Origin: Parachlorella kessleri
Lineage: Eukaryota; Chlorophyta; Trebouxiophyceae; Chlorellales; Chlorellaceae
Assembly: GCA_001598975.1 (NCBI GenBank)
Contig: BBXU01000416.1
Span: forward strand, 1-62,760
DNA: 62,760 nucleotides
Direction: 5' to 3'
Part shown: positions 1 to 11,100 of the stretch, piece by piece
How the letters are laid out: each line of letters starts with the position of its first letter
How positions within the stretch are numbered: the first letter of the stretch is position 1
Made by a program: the position numbers and the translations under genes
The notes under the pieces: generated by a model
Database searches by the model: none
What the model was told of the DNA's origin: nothing
What the model saw: only the letters and a program-made list of their open reading frames with translations

Positions 1-77
1 TCGGGTGAGTAGTGCCGGCACAGTCTTGCGTTGCACCTGGGCAGCACTGCAAGACTGTGCCGCCACTACTCACCCGA
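1..77. repeat. Near-perfect inverted repeat at the left edge
   Basis: Bases 1-29 and 49-77 are reverse complements with one mismatch in 29 and a 19-nt loop. A transcript would form a long hairpin, or this is the end of a palindromic transposable element. The first arm begins at base 1, so the repeat may extend beyond the window. No transposase is visible beside it. Confidence 0.9.
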
Positions 78-1565
78 CTATGCGGTCCTTGCACCAGGCC
101 CAGCCCTTGGCAGCACAGTCTGGGCTGTCCTTGGATGGCTATGATGACAGCCAGGTTGAGGACCCAATACCAGTAGTTCCCGGCAGTGACTGGTAGGTAG
201 AAGCCGTCGGGGTGGAGTTGGCAGTGCTTGCAGTATTCAGCCAATAGCACGCCAGTAGCTGCCCTGCCACGGCATTAGTGAGCAACAGGAGGGAGCAGGG
301 TCAGCAAGCAGGCCGTCTCGCCCGGTCTGCACTTGCTTGGGGATAGTGGGAGAATGCAGATAGGCCGTTGGCCGAGCGCCCTCGGGGTCAGTCTCCTTGC
401 GTGCACTGGCTGGCTTGACCTTGTTCAGGACTAGGGTGGCGGTCACCAGGGAGGGTCTTTTGCTGGCTGACCCTTGTTGTCACCGGGCACCTTCCACTTG
501 CCCGTCTCCATGCCGTTAAGCATGCCCTGCAGGTACCCCACCACCTGGTATGCTGTGGTTGCCTGGCTCGGTCTCAACCACCACCGCTGATTTAATTACG
601 GCGCTGCCAGTTGCAGCACCCAGTCTCTCTGCGACTTGCTCGGCGTTGCTAGGCGCGAGAAGCCCAGCTCAACGGGCTTCCTTTTGCCCCAGCCAACCGA
701 CGCCACAAGCTGGCAGGTAAAAAACAAGGCCTTCCCTAGGCAAACAGGCGTTGCCATTTTGTTCGCACGATCAGTTGCCACCGTCGGGGGCCGCCCTGGG
801 CTTGTTGACTGTCATCTGAGTGTCACCTTGGTGCCACCTGAGTGTCACCTGCGCCGGGTGCCACTCGCCCCCCTCAGGTGCTCGTGGATTTCACTGACAG
901 CCCGCCTTGATTGGCACTGCATGGCAGGTTCCAGCCCTGTGACAGAGAAACATGCCAGTCAAACACCTCCTGCCGCTCATTGCAGCCTTGCAGAGGCTGT
1001 GCACCCAGCATATTGCAGGCTTGCAAGGGCAGCAACCTTCAGCTCGCTAGCTCCAGTCCCAGTCTGCCTGGGCTGGAGAGCTTGGGGTAAAGCACATCCG
1101 AAGAAGAAGAACGATATCCCTGTTCAAGATGCATCCTTCATACCCTCCTAGGAGACTTGTCTTGCTACTAGAAACACTCACTGAGTGATGGCATACCACT
1201 AACCAAGGCTCTGTCTTTCCTGACTTTCATGAAGGCCTAGAATACGTATCAGTACTCCTAGGCTTGCAGCTTTAGCACTGAGACATGAGTGTGGAGCTGT
1301 GTACTAGGGTAAATGTCCCGGCGGCTGGCCAGCCTTCCAGGCCATTGGCAGGCAAGCCCCTTTAATGCCCCATAAAACAAGTTTCAATATTGCTTTCCCC
1401 TCGTTAAAGGCCTAAGATCCCGCAGGAGAGTCAGGACCGCAATGTGCATGGCAAAGGCTTTGAGGGGGTTGGGAGGTGGACGGTGTCGAGCCACATGTAC
1501 ACGCAGTACCACGGGAGGACCAGCGCCTCGCTTCGCGCTACTTCTGATGGCGTGAACGATGCAAC
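78..1565. other. Gene-poor stretch, no supported gene
   Basis: No open frame here shows a recognisable domain. The longest plus frame (636-1151) is low-complexity and is not continued by splice sites. On the minus strand, short frames near 84-235 and 447-580 have a mildly protein-like composition, but they carry stops and match no family I know. They could be decayed element remnants. The right part holds the promoter and 5' UTR of the fibrillin gene. Confidence 0.5.
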
Positions 1566-2642
1566 TTGGTTTTGGTTCATCTCATGCTCGCCGTTGCAAG
1601 CAGGAACTGTGCGATGGGGTCTTCTGTGTTGGGGTTCAAGCTCCCCTCCTTTAACTTCGGTAGCAGTAATGGCAGACAACAGAAGAAGGCTCAAGTGAGT
1701 ACCACTTCCTCAAACGTATTACAAACGTGTACTTGCTGGTTGCCGATCAGGTTGGGATCGTCTTGTCTGTACACTGATCTAGGCTCTTCCATCCCCTGTG
1801 CGGCTCAGACATGGTCGGAAGCTGCTAGCAGCACGAAGAGGACTTAGTGTTTGACCACCTTGCAGCTCCTAGAGGCCATCAAGCCAACCAAGAGGGGCCT
1901 CGCAGCAAGCATTGAAGACAAGCAGAAGATTGAGGACTTGGCTAAAGCGCTGGAGAGGTCAAACCCCACGCCCAACCCACTGGCAAGCGAGCTGCTGAGC
2001 GGGCAGTGGGAGCTGCAGTACACAACAAGCGACAGCATATTGGGGACAAATAAACCCTCCTTTCTCAGGCCCGGCGGCCCCATTTATCAGATCATAGGTG
2101 GGTCACTGGGTGTGATCGGTGGCTCTCGACATGTGAGCTGGGGATGCGACCGTGGCTCTCTTGTCGTTTGCATGCTGGGTTGAAGCTTATGTACCGTGCA
2201 ACTTAGTAGCAACTTAACCACTCAACAAGTCAACAACCCCCCCCCCCTTTCTTGGCCAGCATCCCGCCTTACTAGGGCTTTGTTTGCTCTCTGTCTGGTG
2301 GCTACAACCGACCTCCACGCTCGCTCCTGCGCCTGTGGAGTCCTCTCACTCCCCGACTGCCTGGCCCTTTATATCGCAGACACCGCCACACTAACCGCGA
2401 GGAATAAGGAGACCTGGCCGCTCTACAACCAGGTCAGCGCGGAGCTGATACCAGAGTCCAGTAGCAAGGTGAAGGTGCAGTTCAAGGAGTTCAAGCTGCT
2501 GGGGCTGGTGCCCATTAAGGCACCTGGGTCAGCCCAGGGGGAGCTGGATGTCACATACCTTGATGACGACCTGCGCATCAGCCGGGGGAACAGGGGCAAC
2601 TTGTTTGTGCTGAAGATGGACGACCGAAGTGTGAAGCCTTGA
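1566..2642 (+). CDS. PAP/fibrillin domain plastid protein
   Basis: Plastid lipid-associated proteins bind hydrophobic compounds in plastoglobules and thylakoids. Three exons, 1566-1694, 1866-2097 and 2380-2642, join in frame to 207 aa. All introns have GT-AG borders. The first ~43 residues are basic and Ser-rich, as in a chloroplast transit peptide. The mature part starts with an LLEAIKPTKRG helix, followed by the PAP signatures SGQWELQYTTSD, then ARNKETWPLYNQV and, near the C-terminus, RGNLFVLK. The codon spanning intron 2 gives an Asp just before the conserved TARN stretch, which supports the junction. The start could also be the Met at 1584. The family is clear; the subgroup is not. The next gene is convergent and about 1.1 kb away. 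Confidence 0.87.
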
Positions 2643-3742
2643 GCGGTTGTTGGGATGGCCGGGCAGGACGTGTGTGCTACGGCGGCAGACATTTGGGGGC
2701 GGCATTCAACGATTGCTACGGGCTTGACAGAGCGGCTGTAACGCGCTGTGGCGTTTGCTGGCGGTGTTCAAGCAGTGGGTTACTTCGATGCCCTCCTCCA
2801 TGACATACATACCCCTGCTGGTGGTGGGCAGGCCTAGTGCGATTTGTAAGGGGAGCTTACTGATTCAAGGTGTTGGGCAGGGTGCGCTATCAGTGGATTT
2901 GGGCGTACAAAATCGAAACTATGCATTTGGTGAATTTTAGGTAGGTATGGATTTTATTTCTGACATTGTGTGTTCTACTTATTTTATGTGCGTATTGCGC
3001 ACGTTAGGGACCAGACTGGACTTGCTTTTTTTGGTGCTGGCAGACTGCTTGAGTTGCTCTGCTGTTTTGCACTGGTGGCAGGTGTTGCAACAACTGGCAT
3101 GAAGGAATATTAGCATGGGTGGCAGGCAGTGCGAACAGGGTGTGAGAGTTGAGCTGTACGTACGGGAGGGGATGCAGAGTGCGCCTGAGTCTTGCAGGAG
3201 TTCTGAGCCACTAGTTCTCTCCCCGAGATGAGCTAAGGCCACTGGGAGAGGAGATGCAGCTTAACGTTGATGAGCTGAGCCTTGCCTAGATGACTGGCCA
3301 GACGGCACCTCCCCAAGGACCTAGGCCATCGTTATCATTGGGGTGGGGTTGTTGCAATGGTGGCAGAAAGGGCAGTTTAGGTGAAGCTAGCAAGGGTGCA
3401 CCATGCTTCGTATGCCTGACTGAGGCCAGGGCCACGTGCTCTCCAAGACGTGCTCAGGCCACAGGCACCAACCCCTTGCTTGTTGATGGTGGCAGGCACT
3501 GCGAACCGAGGATGGGTGGGGGCAACTGCATGGACAGTTTGCTACAAGCCAACTTGGCCTCCGTGGCACAAATGGTGCTTACTGGGCTGGGGTGGATGGG
3601 ACTAGGTGGTGCCCTTGAGCATCCCGTGTCATCCAGTCCTGCCTACTACCAGTCGGGGAAACTACCCTGTTATTACATCAATTCTGTCATAATTCAGTCA
3701 CATTGATGTTTGAGTGCCGGCTTGGGACACCCCAGCACTGGG
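2643..3742. other. Intergenic stretch with repeat cores
   Basis: This lies between two convergent genes and should hold both 3' UTRs. A TGTAA box, the usual green-algal poly(A) signal, occurs at 2737-2741, about 95 nt after the fibrillin stop. From 3106 there is a 35-nt core that recurs at about 39313, and a weaker relative lies near 3485. No protein gene is supported. Confidence 0.5.
3106..3140. repeat. Dispersed repeat core, copy 1
   Basis: A 35-nt stretch reading roughly ATTAGYATGGGTGGCRGG followed by YAGTGCGAACAGGG. It recurs with a few changes at 39313-39347, 36 kb away, and in a shorter form near 3485. It is noncoding in all places. Confidence 0.6.
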
Positions 3743-6702
3743 TCAGAATTTGAACACGTTGTTTGATGTGTATCCCAACTCCTGCACGCAAATGTGCAAT
3801 CCATCAGTGATGCAGTGCCGGGAAAAGAGCATGCGCTGCACCCCGGCATGCCACCGTCTTCATCACCATACTTGAGGCAAGCTCCACGCTAGCCAGTGCT
3901 GTGCTCACAAAACCTGGCATGCCTAGCAAAGCTGACCAACGAGACCCAACAATGACATCCATCCAAGGTCACACACACTAGACCTCACTAACCGAGTCCG
4001 GTGACCAGGAAATCACACCCAGCCCACCTCCTGCATCCACCGGTGTCACCTACCCGACATTCCTCCCATGCCCTGCACAACAGTGGCCCCCCCCCGCCCA
4101 CCCACCTTGAGCAGTCCCTCCAGCGGCCCCTGGCTCCTGTCCGGCAGCTTGTCGCCGCTGATGGCCTTCATCATGGGGGGCGGCCCACACACCAGCACCA
4201 GGCTCTTGTCACCGGGGGGCGGCAGGTGGTCCTGGAGCATGCCGGAGGTGATGTACCCCACCCCGCCCTTCCACCCCTTGCTGTTGGCCTTGTCCACAAC
4301 ATAGTGCACCTGGGGACCAGCAGGCAGGCAATGGCTGGCAGCAAACATAGAGGTGCTGGAGGAAGAGGGCGAACAGGGTTCACGGCTGCTGCCGCTCATG
4401 ATCGAAGTGTTGTTTTGCTTGCCAGGCAACCTCCATATCGCCCCGGCTGGCCCAAGGAGCTCGGATACCTGACTGACAAACTCGCCTCCCAAACTTGCCG
4501 ACCAATGTCAGCACTGGATACACACTCATAGCATGCACCAAAGTAGACGGCACACAGCATGAGACTAAAACAGGCGTACACGGGTAATAGTCCTTCCTGG
4601 CGCATGGGCTTACCTTGAAATTCTTGTGCTTCTTCGCAAGGTCATCTATCCGCGGCTTGAGCATGATGTCATTCTCAGACACCTGCACATTGCACACCAT
4701 CCTCAAACTTGAGGTCCTTGCCAAAACCCATCAAGCCACCACCATGTTCAGAGAGTGACCTGTAGCACACTACACTACACCCTTGTGGACAGGGAGCGTC
4801 TGAGCAGCACTCTGTCCACACACCAGGGGATGCAGAACACCACTGTCAGGCTGAGCAGCCCACTGTAGATCCGGACGAGAGCCGGCTCGAGGTCTGATGC
4901 CGCCAGGGAGTATACCGTCCATGTGATTATGAGTGGGGTAGGCTGCCCCCGTGTCTGCCTGTTCCCTTGCCTGGCCTGGCGCTCACATTGGCGTAAATGA
5001 GGGTCAGGTCGAGCGGCAGCTTCTGCACCAGAGCCTCTTCCACCACTTGCAGCATGGGGGTGATGCCCGTGCCGCCAGCAACCAAGCCTACAGCCTTGCG
5101 CTTGGCGATGTCAGCCAGGGGGATCTTGGGGATGGGGCCCTGCACACACACAGTGCACCCGGCAGGCACACGCTCAGAAATAGCAGCTGCTGTTTTTGAT
5201 ACAAAGGGGTAGGTGGAGCTTGCAGCCATAGGCCTTGAGAGGACAAGGTGAAGGGTAAGGTTTGCAGGGATGACAGTGTCCCTCTTGCCGGCTTCTATGC
5301 CAAGCTGAAGGGCAGTGACCTCCAGCTGACTGGGTCCGGGTAGGGTCAACTGGGTACCGACTTTCAGCTTGGGACACAAACCCCCGTCAACCTCACACAG
5401 CAACCCTGCTATGCACCTCCCAATGCCCCCATTCACTCCCACCTTGATATCAAGCGTGTCGCCTAGATCTAGGTTGTGGATGTGCTGCGACATCTTGCCC
5501 TGGGGGTACACCTTTATAGCCTGCAGGGCGACAAGCAGACAGGTCTGGCAACTACAGTGGCTGGCTTCAAGCCATGCTGGTGTGTCTACCCCCTGTCTTG
5601 CGCAACTTGAGACAAGGTCAATCTCTTCTGCAAAAGTATGACTTGTAACTGGGGCAAAACGTGGTAAGATATTGGGATTGGGTGTTCCAGCAGTCAACCT
5701 ACGTTCCTTCTAGTCCATGGCTACATCACTCCAGCTGCAGCGGGCAATGCAGGTGGCAAGAGCTGCCGCTGCCAGCCAGCCTGCCTGCCAGCCGGCTTGT
5801 GACCACCTCACCAGGTCTAGGTGACCCTTGGTCTCTGCACTGATGGGTGTGTATGGCCGGATGACAAACGCCTTGCTGCCGTCCTCCTTCACACTGCCGA
5901 TTGGTGCCCGGGTCATGAGGCAGGAAGCTACAGGCAGCCCTGGCACCTGGTTCTTGTCTGGCAGTGCAAAGCGGTAGAGGTAGGTGGGCGTGGGTGTGTT
6001 GAAGGTCTGCAGAGGAGGGGATGGGGATGGAGTTGTCAGGGCGTTCTAGGGTAATTGTAGTGTGTAGATGGTCTCTCCTGCATCTTCAAATGCTCGCAGC
6101 AGCCCACTGCCTCAGCCAGAACAGTTCGGCATATCAGTGCAAGTGTGAGCACCTGCTGCACAGTGTGTGGCAGGCTCCTTTCCCCCACCAGTGCTTAGGG
6201 TGCGTTGGGACACTCTCGAGCCAGGAAACAGGCACCGCAACCCTACACTCACCAGCTGTTCCTTTTGAATCTGCAACAACGCAAACAAAGTAAAATGGTC
6301 AGCACCTTACAGTATGTTTCATAAAACCTCACCACAAGGAGTTGCACCTAGTAGCTGCTGCACATCCTCTGTGGTACGTACCAGCTTGAAGCTTTGCCAC
6401 TCCTGTGGGTTGAGCGGGCTTGGAGCTTCCGCCGCAAGGGAGGTCGGCTGCAGGGCGGAAGAGTGCTCGTATGCAGAATCAGTGGATGCTGCAGTATCAG
6501 ACCTCAGATCACCTTCATGCTGTGCTGTTGACTTGCACATGTGCGCATGTGCTCCCCCAGTTCCCCCTTAAAAGCTATGAGAGGCTTCAGATCGGCAACA
6601 GTATTATCTTACCAGCAGGTAAGCGGCTGCTGTGGTGCCAGCGACAGCAGCGGCTCCTGCTGCCCCGAGCAGTTGCCAACCCTTGATGCCTAGTCTGAAC
6701 AT
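3743..6702 (-). CDS. NADH-cytochrome b5 reductase
   Basis: FAD enzyme passing electrons from NADH to cytochrome b5 at ER or outer mitochondrial membranes. Nine exons: 6702-6613, 6519-6382, 6270-6253, 6006-5812, 5520-5443, 5139-4987, 4682-4614, 4309-4106, 3781-3743. They give 327 aa and all eight introns are phase 0. Residues 10-30 form an Ala/Gly-rich hydrophobic anchor. The flavin motif RPYTPIS is at 132-138. The NADH-domain motif GGTGITPM is at 195-202 and CGPPPMM at 288-294. The protein ends in the family-typical short tail ...VFKF. Exon 3 is an 18-nt microexon that restores the beta strand before the barrel. The acceptor of exon 2 has in-frame alternatives, so residues 31-45 are uncertain. 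It is head-to-head with VPS55. Confidence 0.94.
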
Positions 6703-6904
6703 GATTGTCAATGGGGCATATGCAATGCATTCAATCTAATTCCTCGTTAAGCCTCAACTCATGAGTCAAGCGCGGGTGCCAGGCTGGCCTTTGCAGGGCA
6801 GTTTGGGCACGCTAGCTGGCTTTCAGCCTTACACACCACCCTCTGGTCATTATAAGCTCCTGTACAAGTGAAGAACTGATCTCGCCGGAGGGTCACTTGA
6901 GGTC
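6703..6904. promoter_or_regulatory. Shared promoter region, CBR and VPS55
   Basis: Only 202 bp separate the divergent start codons, so both promoters and both 5' UTRs must lie here. No TATA box is obvious in either direction. Confidence 0.6.
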
Positions 6905-7935
6905 ATGGCTATTCAGGACGTACGAGTGTAAGTCTAATGTATCGCCTTTAAAAGCGCGGTAGCAGCCCATATACTAGTGGAACTGACACTTTGTTTTCAT
7001 GCAGGCTGGGGGCACTGGCCCTGACGTTCTTGGTGGGAGTCATACTTCAGTTTTTAGGGTGTGCACTTTGGCACAACTGGTGAGTGGTTACTCTACAGTA
7101 GAGGATGTTCAGCGTCTCTGGATTTATGCAACTGTGAACCTGGTCCTTGCTCACTGACAACTTGCTCGAGACCTTGCCCCCGCAGGTGGCCTATGTTGAC
7201 AGGTGGGAAGGCGCTTGAAGCTGTGGTGGTGCTGGCTGGTTGTTGTGAGACCTGCTGGATTGCAAAATCCGACTAAATCAACTGCCTGGATTAGTGTGGA
7301 AAGGCCGAGCACGGCGATTGTTGAGCGAAGTTGCAGCAGATATTTTGTGGAGACTTGAGTATTCCAGCCTGTGCATCTCACAACATGTTGCCAGAATAAC
7401 TGTCTTCTGGCTGCAGCATTCATGTATGTTCTTGTGCCTATGCCCTACCTCTTCTTTGGAGCGTCCGAGTCATCATATGGCAGCAACCTTGCCAGCAGCT
7501 GGGTTGATGCGGGGAAGTTCTTGGTAAGTTGAATGCCCGTTGCCTGCCGTGCAGCATGCAAGGCTGCTAGGTGGTAGTGCGAAGAAGGGCTGACAGCTTA
7601 TCCCCTGCATGATGCAGACGGGTTTCAGCGCAGTGGGCTCTTTTGCTATCCCAGCAATACTATACCATTCACAGGTGAGATGCAGCATTGGAACCGCTCT
7701 GTTCATGCGGGTGCTGTCAGTTCCGACCCATTCCACTGCACAGTGTCCAAGCTAGCCCGAACCAGGGCTTATGAGGAACACGCCAAGCACTTGACATAAG
7801 TCTTGTTGCTGGTTGCAGAAGATAGCACTGGGGGCCCTTGGAATGGAGATAGCAGCCATGGTCGTGATGGGTGGCACACTGGTTGCATACCAGTTTCTTA
7901 GTGAGCGTGATAGCGGCAGCCTGTATTACTACTAA
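6905..7935 (+). CDS. VPS55: Vacuolar protein sorting protein 55 (Vps55/LEPROT)
   Basis: Small four-helix membrane protein of endosomes; with Vps68 it supports endosome-to-vacuole traffic. Six exons: 6905-6927, 7005-7079, 7186-7202, 7417-7523, 7618-7674, 7819-7935, joining in frame to 131 aa, the normal family length. Hydrophobic segments lie near residues 9-28, 35-52, 76-93 and 100-120. The conserved HNWWPM and PMPYLFFG parts of the first loop are present. Exon 3 is a 17-nt microexon that supplies the conserved Trp-Trp-Pro. The tail ends in a Tyr-rich GSLYYY. The gene is convergent with the claspin-like gene, whose stop is 235 bp away. Confidence 0.94.
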
Positions 7936-8170
7936 AGCTTTTGTCTTGTGACTTGTTGCTTGCCGTGGCATTGTTTGCGAAAGCAAAGCTGAATGACAAG
8001 TATGGGCAGGTGACTACCTGGCCCTCAAACATTGTATGATTTGCAACTATGTACAACCGCATAAGCGTTGCGGAAGTTGCATAGTAACCAAAGGGTTGAG
8101 TTGACTACAATGAGTGGCAATTGATAAATCGCCACTCGCAACCCAACAACAGCCTCGCAGGGAGTGCTGC

Positions 8171-11100
8171 TTATCGCCTCTTGGGCGCTGCAAGAGTCGC
8201 AAAGACAGCATCCAGCTTGGCAGCATCCAGAGCGCGGCCGCTGTCAGACCCTTGTGAGCCCAGCAGCTCCTTCCCTGGCAGGCGGGTGGCCCCTCCCAGC
8301 CTGCTGACCAGGCTGGCACCGCCTGCTGGCCCCCTGCCAGGGCGGGGAGGCAGGCTGGGCCCGGCCTCTGCAAGCTGCTGCTGCAAATTAGCAAAGCTGG
8401 TTGGACCAGCAGGCGCAGGCTCGCTGCCAACTTGCTGCGTGGCCTGCAATCGGAAGGGTGAGCAGCTCTGATGATTGGAGAAGCTCCTCTGTTCAACATG
8501 ATTGATTCAAGCTGGCAAGCTGCCATTGCGCTTTGGCTAGCAGGCTACAGGCGCATTGCATGGGCGAGGGGCAACCCTGGCAGGCAGCTGGCAGCCTCGA
8601 CAGACACATCATGGGCCTCCGATCCGCCACCCACCTTCTCTGGCGGCACAGCGCTGTTGCTGTCATCCCTTCCAAACACATAGGACCGTGAGCCAATGCC
8701 TGCCATGCTGCCGCTGTGGTGCCGCTGCGCTGTGGGCTGCCTGCCCACAAAGGAGGAGCCCCGCGCTAGCCTGCTGCTGCCGCCACCACCAGCCCCACCC
8801 GCTGGTTCTGAGCCCAGCATGAGCCCGGGTGGCGCCAGGCGTGACCTAGGGGGCAGCTGTGGGAGGGTAGGCTGGGAGCTGCAGCGGGCCAGTAGGCTGA
8901 GCACCTCTTGGGAGCCCTCGTCCAGGGGTATGCTGCCGCCAGTGGGGCTGCTGGGGTCCTGCCGGGCAGCACACAGGCACACCCAGTGTGAGCGCTGCCA
9001 GCAGCTGCCAGATGTGGGCAGTAGACCGGGTGAGCAAGCGCAGAGCCATTGAGGCCAGCAACAGCACACAGGCCCCTGTGGCGAGGTGCAGTGACCATGC
9101 ACACAGGCAAGGGCAGCACCCAATGACAGTGGCATTTACCATACGACCCCCTTCATAGTGCCGCACCTCCTGCTGCTGCGATTCCCCCATGGCGTGCCGC
9201 TGCTGTGCTCGCTTCAGCAGGTCCAGATCCTCAGCATCCTCATCGCTGCCAGCAGCATCCTGGAACCAGGGCACGCCATCATCCCCAGGAAGTGCCAAGT
9301 CAGCGTCGTTCTCATCCTCGGTCCTAGCCCTGCGACGCCGGCCAGCCACCTCATCATCCTGCGGGCAAGCGCAGAGGCCAGGCACCAGCTGAAGGCACAG
9401 GGGAACGGAAAGACATGACATACAAATTGCAGGTCCTATGGCGCCCTCGCCTAACCCTCGTCTAGGCGCTGATGCCTAAGAAAGCTGACCCGCGTGCGTA
9501 GAGTTACCGGTCTGTCTCACTGAAGCAGTGCATACAAAGGCAATGATCCTGAAGGGGACACCAAACCCCTGCCGTAGACGGCAATCCAAAAACAAGAAGA
9601 TACTGTTGGCTGCAGACTCCTGTGTCAATTCCCCCGTGTGCCAGCTGAGGCAGGCAATAAGCGCCTAGCGTAGACTGTCAAGCAAGCAGCACCAGGCTCT
9701 CCCACCTCATCATCCATGAGGCCTGCTCCCCGACGCCTCCTGAAGCCGTTCTTCAAGCCTCGTAGCACCTGCTGCAGCTCCTTTGCATCCCGCTGCTCTG
9801 CCCATTGCCGGTGGAGCTGCTCCCGCTTACGCAAGTCAGCACCCGTTTCCTTGGCAGTGCCTATAAGGTCGGCCTGCATGTGCAGAAATATGCAGGCAGG
9901 TCTTGGCACCTACTTCATCGCCCGCACTCAAACCCAAGGCACCAAGCTCATGGTCAAGGGTCCAAATATCCAGTACAAATCAACAGTTCGAATGACCTTG
10001 TGGCTGCATTGCCTTGCACATATCTTTCAGCAGCTACTGCAGGCTAGGACCCTCCCTTACCAGCTCTCCCTGGTCATCAACATCGTCGTCATCTTCGTCC
10101 TCACTGTGCTCCCCCTCCTCATCACTGCACAGCCAGCATGGACACCCTTCTGGCTCTCAATCTGGAAAAGGCTGGTTGCCCAAGGGCAAACCAGATAGGG
10201 ACGACGCCCAGCAAAAGCCATTGCAGAACGAGGTTAAGCTCCTGCTGCCGGCTCTGCATCAATCATTGCGCTACCTGCTGCCTCGTCCCTTAACTTTGTT
10301 TTGAGGGGAGCTCTACTACTTTGACAATTAGCAATAATATCAAACCAGCCCTGAAGCATCCAGCCCTGGTCTGTAAGCCTGACCCTTTCGCCACTGATCA
10401 AATCACTGGATGACACGACTGGTCACCTGGGATGGACACCACGGCCGAACAGAATTGCGTGAAGCCAACGCAGAAGATTCTTGCGAAACTCGCCCATGCG
10501 ATGGGCGTGCTGCACCACTCCAGTCACTTTCCTGTGTCATGCTCACACTACCTCAGTGGCGCTGACCTCACCTGAGCTCTGCCTCCATGTCCAGCAGCAA
10601 GCGCTTGAGCCTGGGCTGCCGCTTGGCTTTCCGGCCAGCAGGAGCGTCCAAGGTAGGCTCACCTGCAGGCTTTATAGGCGAAGTCAAAGTTCGGCTAGCA
10701 GGCTCTGATAGACATGCCAGAGCCGGTGGCCCTCTGCAACACACCCTCTACCTGTCAAGCAATATTTGCATGAGAAGCCCCCTGCCTGAAGGCTTCCCAT
10801 TCCTGATAAAGGCTCAACTCGCACATGAAGACTGCCCTCATAGCTGTGACTGAGCCCCAATATAGTCTTGTTAATGAAATTAGTAGTATGGGTGGCAGTC
10901 CGCTTGCCATTTCACTTGATCCTCTTTCTGTGCAAAGCACAGGCTGTCTGCGTGTCAGCTTGCCTGCTGTTTCCCTGGTCTCCATGTCCATATTTACTGC
11001 ATCCCTGTCTTGGCCGCCAGCTGCCACCCCTGCCTCCGCAAGTGTGCCCGGCTCGCTAGCACCAGGACTGGAGGGTTCGCTTGGTTGAACAGGCCGCTGA

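Noticed and set aside
447..600. Minus-strand peptide resembling coding sequence
   Set aside because: Only about 45 codons before a stop, no splice partner and no family recognised.
4683..4740. Possible extra CBR exon (minus, starting MGFGKDLKFED)
   Set aside because: Joining exon 6 directly to the exon at 4682 gives the canonical ANVSENDI stretch; including this piece would insert residues in a conserved strand.
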